A DNA stretch of 64,000 nt from a sulfur-oxidizing endosymbiont of Gigantopelta aegis. GTDB lineage: Bacteria > Pseudomonadota > Gammaproteobacteria > GRL18. Shown here piece by piece: positions 45,986 to 55,161 of this stretch (its first letter is position 1; the number at the start of each line of letters is the position of its first letter). Made by a program: the position numbers and the translations under genes. The notes below the pieces were generated by a model. It was given only the letters and a program-made list of their open reading frames with translations, did no database searches and was not told the origin of the DNA. The DNA lies in contig NZ_JAEHGE010000001.1 in assembly GCF_016097415.1 (NCBI RefSeq), forward strand, positions 3,211,157 to 3,275,156, written 5' to 3'.

Positions 45986-47479
45986 ATGTCTGGAAAATCA
46001 ATTACCCAAGAACAGGTCAAGTTATACATGTCACATCGAAAACAACCGAATCACACTCAAGCTTCATCAGCAGCCAAAGCAGGATTTTCAGAAAGATCAG
46101 CGCGACGCATTGATACAGGTAAGCACCCCGGCGGCACCACACAGCCCAGACAGTACAAAACTCGAAAAGATCCCTTAAATGGTGCTTTTGAACAACATTT
46201 AGTGCCCTTACTTGAGATTGAGCCCAAACTACAGCCCATTACCTTATTAGAAGCACTGGAAGAGCTAGAACCCGGTCAATTTGACAACACTCACCTAAGA
46301 ACACTGCAACGCCGAGTCAAACGCTGGCGTGCTCAGGAAGGACCGGAGCAAGAAGTTATTTTTCAACAAAAACACATTGCCGGTGATATGGGTATTTCAG
46401 ATTACACCTGGGCTAATGAGCTTAAAATCACGATTGACGGAGAAGAGTTTAAACACAAACTTTATCACTACCGATTGGTTTATAGTGGCTGGACTTATGT
46501 TCAAGTTGTCTTAGGTGGAGAGAGCTTTGAATCTCTTTCTTCAGGCTTACAAAATGCGCTATGGCAATCAGGCGGTGTCCCTGTAAGCCACCGAACCGAT
46601 AGCCTAAGTGCTGCATTTAACAATCATTATGAACAAGAAAAGCTGACCGAGCGTTATGAAAAATTATGTCAATACTATGGTATAAAAGCCACTCGAAACA
46701 ATAAAGGCATTGCCCATGAAAATGGAGCCATTGAATCCCCTAATGGTCATTTAAAACGCCGAATCGAACAAAAGCTACTCCTTCGTGGCAGTCGAGATTT
46801 TACCGCCTTATTGGATTATGAAGCCTTTATTGATGACATCGTTCGCCAAATAAACATACGCTGTAAAACACGATTTAATGAAGAAAAAGCACACTTAAAA
46901 CCGCTTCCCAGCCGCCGCACCAATGGCTTTAGTGAGCTCTATGTTAAAGTCACCACAAGGAGTACCATTTCAGTTAAACGAGTCACTTATACCGTACCCT
47001 CCCGATTGATTGGTACCACGTTATTGATCCATATTTATGATCAACATTTAGATTGTTTCTATGGTCATGAATTGACCTTAAGTTTAAAGCGTATTTATGC
47101 ACACCGCCATATCCGTTCGCGTTCAATCAATTATAAACATATCATTCACTCGTTAGCCAAAAAGCCCAATGCCTTTAAATCATCGGCTTACCGAGATGAT
47201 ATTGTCCCAGAAGGTGATTTCACCCTGATTTGGGAAAATCTCAAACAAACGGGCATTCATGATGATGATTGCCGTTATATGGTGAGCTTGCTGTCCATTG
47301 CCGATGCCTATGATTGTGAAGCAGCGCTGGGTCGTTTTGTCTTAGCCTCGTTAGAAGCCGGCAGTCGAGTTTCCATCAAAGCGTGCCGTGACTTTTTTGC
47401 GCCCATGTCGGTTGATAGACCTCAGTACACCAGTCAGCAACATGACTTATCGACCTACAATGTATTACTGGGGAATTAA
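45986..47479 (+). CDS. istA: IS21 transposase IstA
   Basis: 497 aa, full length for IstA. N-terminal helix-turn-helix (SSAAKAGFSERSARRIDTGK), a DDE integrase core with TYVQVVLGGESFESL and NKGIAHENGAIESPNGHLKR, and a C-terminal beta domain (KRVTYTVPSRLIGTTLLIHI). Start ATG with GAGAAGG ten bases ahead. It catalyses strand transfer with IstB as ATP-dependent helper. Confidence 0.93.
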   Translation: MSGKSITQEQVKLYMSHRKQPNHTQASSAAKAGFSERSARRIDTGKHPGGTTQPRQYKTRKDPLNGAFEQHLVPLLEIEPKLQPITLLEALEELEPGQFDNTHLRTLQRRVKRWRAQEGPEQEVIFQQKHIAGDMGISDYTWANELKITIDGEEFKHKLYHYRLVYSGWTYVQVVLGGESFESLSSGLQNALWQSGGVPVSHRTDSLSAAFNNHYEQEKLTERYEKLCQYYGIKATRNNKGIAHENGAIESPNGHLKRRIEQKLLLRGSRDFTALLDYEAFIDDIVRQINIRCKTRFNEEKAHLKPLPSRRTNGFSELYVKVTTRSTISVKRVTYTVPSRLIGTTLLIHIYDQHLDCFYGHELTLSLKRIYAHRHIRSRSINYKHIIHSLAKKPNAFKSSAYRDDIVPEGDFTLIWENLKQTGIHDDDCRYMVSLLSIADAYDCEAALGRFVLASLEAGSRVSIKACRDFFAPMSVDRPQYTSQQHDLSTYNVLLGN

Positions 47480-47480
47480 T

Positions 47481-48228
47481 ATGGCCAATGCACAAAGTTT
47501 ACCGTTTTTACTCAAAGAATTACGTTTAACGACCATGGTCAAACAATGGCAGCAGGTTTCACAAAAAGCCATTGAATTAGATTGGGAGCCTGAATTATTT
47601 TTAGCCCATTTATGTGAATTAGAAACCAGTTACCGGCATGACAATAAATTAAAGCGCTTATTAAGAGAAAGCAAACTACCCATTGGTAAACAGTTATCAC
47701 AGTATGACTTTAATGAAATAACCGGTGTGACAGCCCAACAGCTCAAACAAAAAATTACTCAGTTAGACTGGCTCAGGCAAGGACATAATCTGCTTTTATT
47801 TGGTGCCAGTGGTCTGGGGAAAACGCATTTAGCCGCCGCTATTGGTTACGCACTCATCGAGCAATCAGTGCGGGTTAAATTCATGAGCAGCACTTCATTG
47901 GTGCAAATGCTTCAAAAGGCAAAAGAAGCGTTATCTCTGGAATTTGAACTGAAAAAGCTGGATAAATATGAGTTACTTATTTGATGATATTGGCTATGTC
48001 AAAAAAACCAATAGTGAAAGCCAGGTACTATTTGAATTAATTGCGCACCGATATGAACGCAATAGCTTGCTCATTACCTCAAACCAGGCTTTCAGTGAAT
48101 GGGATAGTATCTTCACTGACAATATGATGACAGTGGCTGCCATTGACCGACTCATTCATCATGCGTCTATTTATCAAATTGAAGGCGACAGTTATCGTAG
48201 AAAACAAGCGATGAAAGGCTTAGATTAA
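47481..48228 (+). pseudogene. istB: IS21 helper ATPase IstB, frameshifted
   Basis: It begins MANAQSLPFLLKELRLTTMV with Walker A LFGASGLGKTHLAAAIGYA. At LDKYELLI (47984) the frame hits a stop, while the +1 frame continues DDIGYVKKTNSESQVLFELI to the normal end at 48228. Removing one T in CTTATTTGATG (near 47978) restores a single IstB of about 248 aa, with the Walker B region at the break. As written IstB is inactive and the element non-autonomous. Confidence 0.85.
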
Positions 48229-48619
48229 TGGCTAACTCATTGATCGCTGAACATTTTAAAAGCAAGATAAAAAGCATAGAGCGGGCGAAAAGCCAAAAAG
48301 CTCAAAGTGGCCTCGTGCAAGAGCAAAAGCCGCACATCGGTCGCTTTTCGCCCTAGAGCCAGATCAAGAGCAGCGACTAAAGAAAAATCAAGTTAAAAAG
48401 AAGAGCAGACAATTAAAGGAGAATAATCGATTGTAAAAAACTCACTATGAATAAAATAAATTAGAAACCGGCCAAGCTAATAATTCGCCAACCGGACAAG
48501 GTAGTTGACGCCAGATACCCAACCGTTTGAAGGAATGCACTTGAGTGTGTAGCTCGACCCGTGCCTGCCATTTAGTGGTGCAAACGTGAGCCACTCAAAG
48601 AAAGTGCCATAAATTTTTA

Positions 48620-49661
48620 CTTGATTACCCATAAAGCTCCGCCATTTTTAGGAGCTTTCCATTCATAGGTGGCGTTTTCATCGCCACGCATAAAAACCTT
48701 GGCATCATGTCTTTTAAGTTAAAGCGTCTATTAAACCGATAACAAAATTCAGCAAGATACCGAGGTAAATGTTTTGAGTTAATGGAATGATAGCTTCCCT
48801 TCATAGAGTTTTTAATATTACCTATCATAGTGTTAACCCAGATAAACTCAATTTTATCAACACTTGCCGCACCACCACCCGTGACGATTGGAACATGCTT
48901 ACAGTCAGCTTCTTTAACCGCAGGAAAACAATTTAACCCATCTGAGTAAACAGTACTTCCAGGTGTTAAATGAGTTTGTGCCCATCGTTTTATTTCACTG
49001 GATTTAAACCCTTTAAGCACATTTAAATTCATTGCAATCGGGTGTCCATCTTCATTAGTAGAAACGGCTGCAACGAACGGTGTTTTATTTTCTGAACCAC
49101 GACCTCTGGAGCCGCCTCTGTGCTCACCACCCCAGTAGGCATCATCAATTTGAATGATGCCTGATAAAGGTTTACTGTCATCACGTTCTTTCATAACCTG
49201 CATGATCTTTTGTTTCATACTCCAGGCTGTATTGTAGCTTACCTTAAGCTGTCTCTTTAATTCTAATGCTGAAACCGCTGTCTTCAATTGAGTCATAAGA
49301 TGAATCGCTAAAAACCACTTAGATAAAGGCAGTTTGGTACTATCAAATATTGTCCCACAGGTTGCTGATGTCTGATGATGACAATGGTGGCACTGATAAA
49401 GATGGCGATGTTCTAGAGTGCAATAAGTCTTATTGCCACACTCTGGGCAAACAAATCCATCAGGAAATTTCCATTTAAATAAGGCTTGTCGGCACTGTTT
49501 GTCAGTGCCATAATCATTAAAAAGCTCAAATAAACTATAACCTTCTTGAAACTGAATTTTATTTTTTGACATCATTCTACTCCACACATAATCTATACTT
49601 TAATTATAGTATAATTATAGTATAATTATCGAAATATGGCGGAGCTTTGTGGGTAATCAAG
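48620..49661 (-). mobile_element. IS1595-family element, complete
   Basis: 1042 bp. Inverted ends CTTGATTACCCATAAAGCTC (48620) and the complement of CTTGATTACCCACAAAGCTC (ending at 49661). Exact 8-bp target repeats AATTTTTA at 48612-48619 and 49662-49669, the length expected for this family. It carries one intact transposase. A shortened derivative of the same element is at 58972-59379. Confidence 0.95.
48625..49575 (-). CDS. IS1595-family transposase
   Basis: 316 aa from ATG 49575, with GGAG four bases ahead. N-terminal zinc ribbon (VCPECGNKTYC, CHHCHHQTSATCGTIF), catalytic acids in IIQIDDAYWGGEHRGG and STVYSDGLNCFPA, then VNTMIGNIKNSMKGSYHS, where an Asn seems to stand in place of the usual third acidic residue. 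It appears uninterrupted and, given the exact target repeats, was active recently. It could mobilise the mini-element at 58972-59379 in trans. Confidence 0.93.
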   Translation of the reverse strand: MMSKNKIQFQEGYSLFELFNDYGTDKQCRQALFKWKFPDGFVCPECGNKTYCTLEHRHLYQCHHCHHQTSATCGTIFDSTKLPLSKWFLAIHLMTQLKTAVSALELKRQLKVSYNTAWSMKQKIMQVMKERDDSKPLSGIIQIDDAYWGGEHRGGSRGRGSENKTPFVAAVSTNEDGHPIAMNLNVLKGFKSSEIKRWAQTHLTPGSTVYSDGLNCFPAVKEADCKHVPIVTGGGAASVDKIEFIWVNTMIGNIKNSMKGSYHSINSKHLPRYLAEFCYRFNRRFNLKDMMPRFLCVAMKTPPMNGKLLKMAELYG

Positions 49662-49744
49662 AATTTTTAAAAAGCATGAACTTGGCTAATTGATGAGGTT
49701 TAAGTGGGTTCACCGATTTTTGCTGAAGTAGTAACTTAAAACTT

Positions 49745-49773
49745 GCACAGTAACATCACTAATGTTATCGTGC
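49745..49773. promoter_or_regulatory. Palindromic operator of the AbiE-like module
   Basis: GCACAGTAACAT-CACTA-ATGTTATCGTGC: twelve-base arms with two mismatches, centred 46 bp before the start at 49805. No T-run follows, so it is not a terminator. The HTH protein encoded downstream is the natural candidate to bind it. Confidence 0.6.
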
Positions 49774-49804
49774 AATTACCTTGTTATTAACAATTATTAG
49801 GATA

Positions 49805-50812
49805 ATGACTAATTTAATTGAAACACTTAAAGTCTACGTTAATGAAGTACTAGGAGAAATAACAGAAGTACATCAATGGCCTGAGGCTTCAGACATGCCT
49901 TTTTATCTACAGGAGTTATATGAGTTTTATCATATTCATATCCTTAATAGGCCTTGTTTACTTATGGTTTCATTGAATTCTAATGATGAATCTCCTGCCA
50001 TAGTGAAAAAGCATTGGAATGCTGTAGCCAAAAAATACGCTGGCGATATCATTTACATCGTTGGGACAATCACTTCTTTTAACCGTAAACGTCTGATTGA
50101 ACAGAATGTGCCTTTTATTGTGCCAGGCAATCAACTCTATTTGCCTACTATGGGTTTAGATTTACGAGAATATTTTAAATCTGCAAAAGAATCCGCTCTA
50201 AAACCTTTAAGTTCAGTCTCTCAAATACTCCTACTTCGATATATTCTGGGATATTATAAAACCTCACTTCCTGGCAAAGAATTAGCAGAAAATTTAGGCT
50301 ACAGTCGGATGACATTAACTCGGGCAATTAAAGAGCTTGAAGAGAAGGGATTAGCCAGCTCTATAATAAAAGGTAGAGAAAAGCACCTACTCTTTCCTTT
50401 AGAGGCAACAAAATTATGGTCAATAGCTCAACCTTATTTTAACAACCCTGTTAAAAAGACTATTTGGATCACTCAACCTGATAGCACATTCCCTGCTCTT
50501 ATATCTGGTGAAAGTGCATTGGCCAACTTGACCATGATTGCAGAGCCCCATAATTCAGTTCTGGCGCTTTTTGTTAATGAATGGACTGGTCTCAAAAAAT
50601 TATTGAAACTGAATGAATGCGATAAAGGTGAGCCGCACTGCACTAAACTGGAACTATGGCGTTATAACCCACACCTTTTAACAGAAGATCATATTATTGA
50701 TCCGTTGTCACTTTGGCTAAGTCTCAAATTAACACCTGTAAGTATAAATGACGAACGCATAGATCAGGCATTAGAAGAACTCATAGAAAAATTTTGGAGT
50801 AATAAATTATGA
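49805..50812 (+). CDS. Winged-helix regulator/antitoxin of an AbiE-like module
   Basis: 335 aa from MTNLIETLKVYVNEV at 49805 (AGGAT just ahead). The N-terminal half has no family I recognise (LLMVSLNSNDESPAIVKKHW, DIIYIVGTITSFNRKRLIEQ). The middle is a winged helix (LPGKELAENLGYSRMTLTRA, IKELEEKGLASSIIKGREKH). The C-terminal 120 residues are uncharacterised. Its stop overlaps by 4 bp the start of a nucleotidyltransferase gene. Layout resembles AbiEi/AbiEii type IV toxin-antitoxin pairs, where the first protein is both antitoxin and autorepressor. Role inferred from fold and context. Confidence 0.72.
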   Translation: MTNLIETLKVYVNEVLGEITEVHQWPEASDMPFYLQELYEFYHIHILNRPCLLMVSLNSNDESPAIVKKHWNAVAKKYAGDIIYIVGTITSFNRKRLIEQNVPFIVPGNQLYLPTMGLDLREYFKSAKESALKPLSSVSQILLLRYILGYYKTSLPGKELAENLGYSRMTLTRAIKELEEKGLASSIIKGREKHLLFPLEATKLWSIAQPYFNNPVKKTIWITQPDSTFPALISGESALANLTMIAEPHNSVLALFVNEWTGLKKLLKLNECDKGEPHCTKLELWRYNPHLLTEDHIIDPLSLWLSLKLTPVSINDERIDQALEELIEKFWSNKL

Positions 50813-51576
50813 TAAGAGGTCTGGATTATTTTCGAGAATATTTTAATGAATTCCAGGAAAGTTATGTTTTGATTGGTGGCGTGGCCTGCTATCTTGCTTT
50901 AGAAGAGGCTGGTATTGATTTTCGTGCCACCAAAGATCTTGATATTGTTTTATGTGCAGAAGCCATGGATGTGGCTTTTGTAAGAAAATTTTGGGAATTT
51001 GTAAGAGAAGGCTCTTATGAACATCAGGAAAAAAGTACTGGGGATAAACAATTTTATCGATTTAGCAATCCTGAAAATAAAGAATTCCCTTTTATGTTAG
51101 AACTTTTCTCACGAAAACCAGATCAATTAAAATATGAGGGCAATGGACATCTAACCCCGATTCCAATGGATGAAAATGTATCCAGCTTGTCAGCCATTCT
51201 GCTCAATGACGATTATTATCAATGCATCCATGAAGGAAAAGTGATCATTGATAGCATATCAATACTTGGGCCAAGTTTCATTTTACCGTTCAAAGCTCGA
51301 GCCTGGCTTGATTTGACTGCCAGGAAAAAAGCAGGTGAACGCATAGACTCAAAAAATATAAAAAAACATCGCAATGATATTTTTCGAATATTTCCATTAT
51401 TGTCACCAGGCCAAACCATTAATATTGCTGAATCTATAAAATCAGATTTACGTCAATTTCTTGATGCAATGGAGCAAGAAAAAGGGATTAATTTGAAAGA
51501 TTTTAATATCAAGAATTTATCTTTGTCTGAGATTATATCTAACATCCAGTCTATTTATGGGTTAGAAGAAAAATGA
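50809..51576 (+). CDS. AbiEii-like nucleotidyltransferase (putative toxin)
   Basis: 255 aa. VLIGGVACYLALEEAGIDF followed by RATKDLDIVLCAEAMD gives the GG...D-x-D active-site pattern of DNA polymerase beta-type nucleotidyltransferases of the AbiEii/DUF1814 group. Later features: FMLELFSRKPDQLKY and LPFKARAWLDLTARK. AbiEii-type toxins inhibit growth by transferring nucleotides (for example to tRNA) and can abort phage infection. Start ATG overlaps the upstream stop (ATGA), so translation is coupled. A defence role is inference. Confidence 0.78.
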   Translation: MIRGLDYFREYFNEFQESYVLIGGVACYLALEEAGIDFRATKDLDIVLCAEAMDVAFVRKFWEFVREGSYEHQEKSTGDKQFYRFSNPENKEFPFMLELFSRKPDQLKYEGNGHLTPIPMDENVSSLSAILLNDDYYQCIHEGKVIIDSISILGPSFILPFKARAWLDLTARKKAGERIDSKNIKKHRNDIFRIFPLLSPGQTINIAESIKSDLRQFLDAMEQEKGINLKDFNIKNLSLSEIISNIQSIYGLEEK

Positions 51577-51840
51577 CAATGTAGCATAGTTCTATCTATA
51601 TTTTGAACAATTTTCCCATTCAAACAAGTACGAACACAAATCATTGAACAGCCAATATCAGTCCGATGAAGTCAAAAAAACGTATAAAAAAGTCTCCTGA
51701 TGATCAATGCTGTTACAGCAATATTCTAATTGCTTGACAGTCGATTTTTTGCTATAATATTACGATAAATTATTAGGAAAAAGCACTTCTAAGTTATTGT
51801 TCCGTATAGGGCTTTATTGGGTCTTTTAGGAAAAACAATT
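51577..51840. other. 264-bp gap holding the probable original msrP leader
   Basis: No gene. It contains a promoter at 51730-51758 and, at its right end, TTAGGAAAAACAATT, a ribosome-binding-site-like sequence that is cut by the left end of IS66. The downstream coding body of msrP resumes on the far side of the element at 55174. Confidence 0.55.
51730..51758 (+). promoter_or_regulatory. Promoter, probably the original msrP promoter
   Basis: TTGCTT at 51730-51735, 17-bp spacer, TATAAT at 51753-51758. It reads into the left end of the IS66 element 82 bp later. A TTGACA at 51734 is only 13 bp from the same -10 and so is less suitable. Confidence 0.55.
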
Positions 51841-52246
51841 GTAACTTCTCAATAAGTCTGTGCATTTAAACAGCACAAACTTTACCTTTCAGCAACTCAG
51901 GCAGATATGGGATCAAATTTCTCTTGCTGATCCGGTCATTAATAAAATCCCAGAATGAAATTCCTTGTTTCAAACAAGTTTTCTTTAAACTGATGTGTCA
52001 ACACTTTTCCGGACAGTTTTCTAAATATTTTTTTGGCTGTTTCAAGTGATTTTTGTCATTTTGTATTTCCTATCATTTTAGTTTCTCATGTTAACTTTAA
52101 ACAGATGAAGAGAAAGGGCTTTGCCCTCTGGAACGATAGAGCCGTTCCATTCACCCAAGGTATTTTCACAACGGTAATGATCCTGTTACAATATCTTCAC
52201 GGCACAGGCTGAGGAGCCGATGGCCGTCAACGGTAATGGGCGGCAT

Positions 52247-53050
52247 TTATGTCGCCCGATTATAAAATACCTCAATATATTCAAATATTGCCTGCTTTGC
52301 TTCTACTCTGGTTTTGAATCGACAATGGTGCGTCAATTCAGTTTTCAAACTATGAAAGAAGCTCTCTGATACAGCATTGTCCCAGCAATTTCCTTTGCGG
52401 CTCATAGACTGAATTATGTTATGATCCGACAATATTTTTCTATGACTATCAGAGGCATATTGGCTACCTCGGTCAGTATGCCAAAGCAATCCATCCATTG
52501 GTTTACGCTTCCATATGGCCATCAGTAAAGCATCATTGACTAGCTTGGCTTTCATTCGCTCATCCATCGACCAGCCAACAATTTGCCTAGAGAATAAGTC
52601 AATGACAACCGCTAAATATAACCAGCCTTCCTTGGTGGCAATATAGGTAATATCACCCACATAGTAGCGATCAGGTTGAGAGACAGTAAACTCTCTTTCC
52701 AGTAAATTTGGAGATATACGCTTATTATGCTTGGAATTAGTCGTCGCTTTAAAGCGTCTCTTCGTTTTACAAAACAAACCGGCTTTTTTCATTAATCGAC
52801 CAATTCTCCGGCGGCTTATATGAACGCCTTTTTCAGCCAGTTTTCTTTTTAAGACGACGGGTTCCATAAGTCTTGCGACTGTCTTCAAACAGTTTTTTAG
52901 CTGCTCAGTAAGCGCTTCATTTTCTTTCTCTCTATCCGTTTTAGGAGAGCTAACCCAATCATAATAGCAACTACGGGAAACATCCATAAAACGGCACAGA
53001 ATCGTTACCGGGTAATCTTTAGCCTGATCAGTTATCCATGCGTACTTCAC
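52247..53050 (-). CDS. IS3-family transposase OrfB (C-terminus shortened)
   Basis: 267 aa from a GTG at 53050. DDE integrase core: [34 protein letters not shown] and [20 protein letters not shown]. It ends [12 protein letters not shown], some 20-30 residues short of the usual C-terminus (normally continuing after YNR with an RRH segment and a GY-x-SP motif). The next frame reads RRHKCRPLP, hinting at a one-base insertion in GGGCGACAT. The catalytic triad is complete. Confidence 0.87.
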   Translation of the reverse strand: MKYAWITDQAKDYPVTILCRFMDVSRSCYYDWVSSPKTDREKENEALTEQLKNCLKTVARLMEPVVLKRKLAEKGVHISRRRIGRLMKKAGLFCKTKRRFKATTNSKHNKRISPNLLEREFTVSQPDRYYVGDITYIATKEGWLYLAVVIDLFSRQIVGWSMDERMKAKLVNDALLMAIWKRKPMDGLLWHTDRGSQYASDSHRKILSDHNIIQSMSRKGNCWDNAVSESFFHSLKTELTHHCRFKTRVEAKQAIFEYIEVFYNRAT

Positions 53051-53348
53051 AAAGTTTCCCTTGCAAAGTACGCTGTGGCCTTTTTAATAAATCACGCTCC
53101 TGAATCACTTTTGCCAATTCTTTTTTCAGACGTTTTACTTCATCATAAATGTGTTCATCACTTCTATTGGCTACCGTCTTCACCGGTTTGGAATATTTAC
53201 TGATCCAGGTATGTAGAGTATTTACATTAACACCTAGCTCCCTGGCAGTCTGAGAAACGGGTTGATCCGTCTCATTAGCTAATTTGACAGCTGATTCTTT
53301 AAATTCTGATGTATAGCTTTTATTCGGTTTTTTTGTTTGATCATTCAT
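53028..53348 (-). CDS. IS3-family transposase OrfA (frameshifted end)
   Basis: 106 aa. Helix-turn-helix [37 protein letters not shown] and a leucine-zipper-like coiled coil ([20 protein letters not shown]). The final residues [17 protein letters not shown] are atypical; one more A in the A-run at about 53081 would give [15 protein letters not shown] and a stop, the family norm. The A-run is also where IS3 elements use programmed -1 frameshifting to make OrfAB. Confidence 0.85.
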   Translation of the reverse strand: MNDQTKKPNKSYTSEFKESAVKLANETDQPVSQTARELGVNVNTLHTWISKYSKPVKTVANRSDEHIYDEVKRLKKELAKVIQERDLLKRPQRTLQGKLCEVRMDN

Positions 53349-53379
53349 TTTAGGTCACACTTTTTATCTTTTAGTTATT

Positions 53380-54920
53380 TTAAGTTGTGTGTCCGGTTAA
53401 GTATAGCCACATTAAACTGACAAAGGTATCTCTGCAAAGTTGCCCATCCTTTGAGCGTGTACTACCACTAATTTTACGCTTAATAACATATTCTCGAATA
53501 TCATTTTCACTCAAATTATTATGAAGAGGAATATCAGGCCGTTCCAATACCAGCAGTAATTCTGTTTTATTTCTTGCCAATCGTTTCAGTGCCTGATTCA
53601 ACGTTTCAAAGCTTGTTTTAGTCCGGCACAATTCATCAAAATGTTCAGCAATCGCTGACTTCAACGGATCATCTGGCTCAAGTTTATATTGTTTGAGATC
53701 ATAAAATAGTTCCCAAATCTGAGTATGTACCCAGTTCAGTTCTTTATCATGTCGCTCATTGAGTGGTAGTATCCGCTGAAACACTCTGTCTGCATGTATC
53801 CAACATAATGCGTGCAACAAAATATCAAATTGTCCTGCATCATCACTCACAATCACCAAATCACTTGGAAAGCCACTGTTAATTAATGCCCCCAGTAAAG
53901 CGCCTTCTGTGGCAATGCGAACATGCCGTTGTGTTATGATACTATTGTTCTGCAGATAGTATTTCCAGGCTTCTTCATTATCAAAGCAAGTCTGATGACT
54001 TTGTTCAATAACGCTCAATGGCTTGTGAGGTAATTTTTCTGCTCTCATATAATCAAGTGCTGCATCGTTGAGCGTATAATCAACAGCAGCACCTCGTAAC
54101 AATTGTAGAAAATTAATCCGGCTCTTATATCGAGTACTTGAAAACCAGGCAAAGGTTTCATTGCCAACGTGAGTACAATAACCATTCTTTCCATCATGAC
54201 GACTACCCGTATCATCAACATGGATATAAGTACTATTGTTGATACCGGCAGTTAGCAATGTATTTTTTTCAGTATGAAAATGGTCTTTGTCATGGATTAA
54301 AATCTCATTGATCTGACCCGTTGAAATATCAAAACCTAATTCTGTTAATTGTTGTATTATCAATGGCTGAGTCACTCTCTGGTGATAATATTGATAAACG
54401 ATATAACTCTGTAATGTATGGCCAAAATGTCCTATATGTGTATCAAAGCTCAATTTTCCTATACAGGTATCACCATCGGGTGTTTTATAGCGAGCCAATC
54501 GATAACGAGTATTGAAAGGCTTAATCAGCAGCTCCTGAACAAAATAATCCTGATACCCTAAAAAACGTGAATGTTCTGGCAGGTTATCTGGTTTGATAAC
54601 GGTGGTTTTATGAATAGCCAATTTCTTCTTTCGTTTACGACTTTTACTAGTCCCATTTCCTGAGTTGTTTTTCTTGCTTCCTGAATGACCTGTCGGATTA
54701 TCATTGTCATCATCCTTTGGCAATTTACTGGCTCTTATTTTAGGCTTTGGAGGTGCTTTTTAAGCTTAGCAACTTCTGTTTTAAGGGCATCGATTTCAAC
54801 CTGTTGGTTTTGAATGATTTCCTGTTGTTGCTCCATGAAAGCAAGGAGTAATCGGACTACCGGTGTCTTTTCTTCTTCAGGTATCTCTGGAATTGGAGGT
54901 AATTTTTTCACTATAATCAA
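53380..54920 (-). pseudogene. IS66-family transposase, broken by frameshift and IS3
   Basis: N-terminal coiled coil (FMEQQQEIIQNQQVEIDALK; 54735-54920) and main body (53380-54723) are in different frames; one extra A in the A-run near 54762 would give KLKAPPKPKIRASKLPKDD and a continuous protein. Catalytic motifs: YIHVDDTGSRHDGKNG, VIVSDDAGQFDILLHALCW and NNLSENDIREYVIKRK. The body ends at DTFVSL where IS3 is inserted. The missing C-terminus (KKTCLKQGISFWDFINDR to a stop at 51866-51868) is found on the other side of IS3. Confidence 0.88.
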
Positions 54921-55161
54921 TACAGGTTGTTTTCAATAAAACAATTGTATCATGGCTTTTTAAGGCTCTTTAGTTTGCCCTGTGTTGATCAAACTCCCTC
55001 TCAGTTAAGATAATATTCAAAAATATTCTATTTCGATCTGAGACAGATCGACAGGATCATTTATAGGGATAAATTACATGGGGCAGTGAAAATGCAATTT
55101 TTGTCCTCTAAAATGCTGTCAAGACTTTTTTTGTTTTTATTTCAAGTTTTGCACAGACTTA

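Larger units (their letters stand above)
45903..48513 (+). mobile_element. IS21-family element
   Basis: About 2.6 kb. The left end (45904-45950, GGCGACAATTAACTTGTCCG onwards, including AGCTTGGCCGGTTT) is an imperfect inverted copy of the right end (AAACCGGCCAAGCTAAT to AGTTGACGCC, 48468-48512). It holds istA and a broken istB, then a 285-bp non-coding tail. No target duplication is evident, so a flank may have been rearranged. It lies within the remains of the preceding transposon; 98 bp of unassigned DNA follow it. Confidence 0.85.
51994..53411 (-). mobile_element. IS3-family element nested in IS66
   Basis: 1418 bp with TG...CA tips. Ends TGTGTCAACACTTTTCCGGA (51994) and the complement TGTGGCTATACTTAACCGGA (to 53411) are imperfect inverted repeats. 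A 9-bp direct repeat TTAAACTGA flanks it (51985-51993 and 53412-53420), longer than the 3-5 bp usual for IS3. It splits the IS66 transposase within the codons for DTFVSLKKTC. It holds orfA and orfB and about 250 bp of non-coding DNA on the orfB side. Confidence 0.88.

Noticed and set aside
48228-48354. Small open frame of about 41 codons after istB (MANSLIAEHFKSKIKSIERA)
   Set aside because: It overlaps the istB stop as TAATG but lies in the IS21 tail and resembles no known IS21 gene; not enough support for a call.
45904-48512. A target-site duplication for the IS21 element
   Set aside because: Flanks (left AACTATT, right GATACCC) do not match at any length of 4-8 bp.
51734-51758. TTGACA paired with TATAAT as promoter
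   Set aside because: The spacer is only 13 bp; TTGCTT at 51730 gives the normal 17 bp with the same -10.
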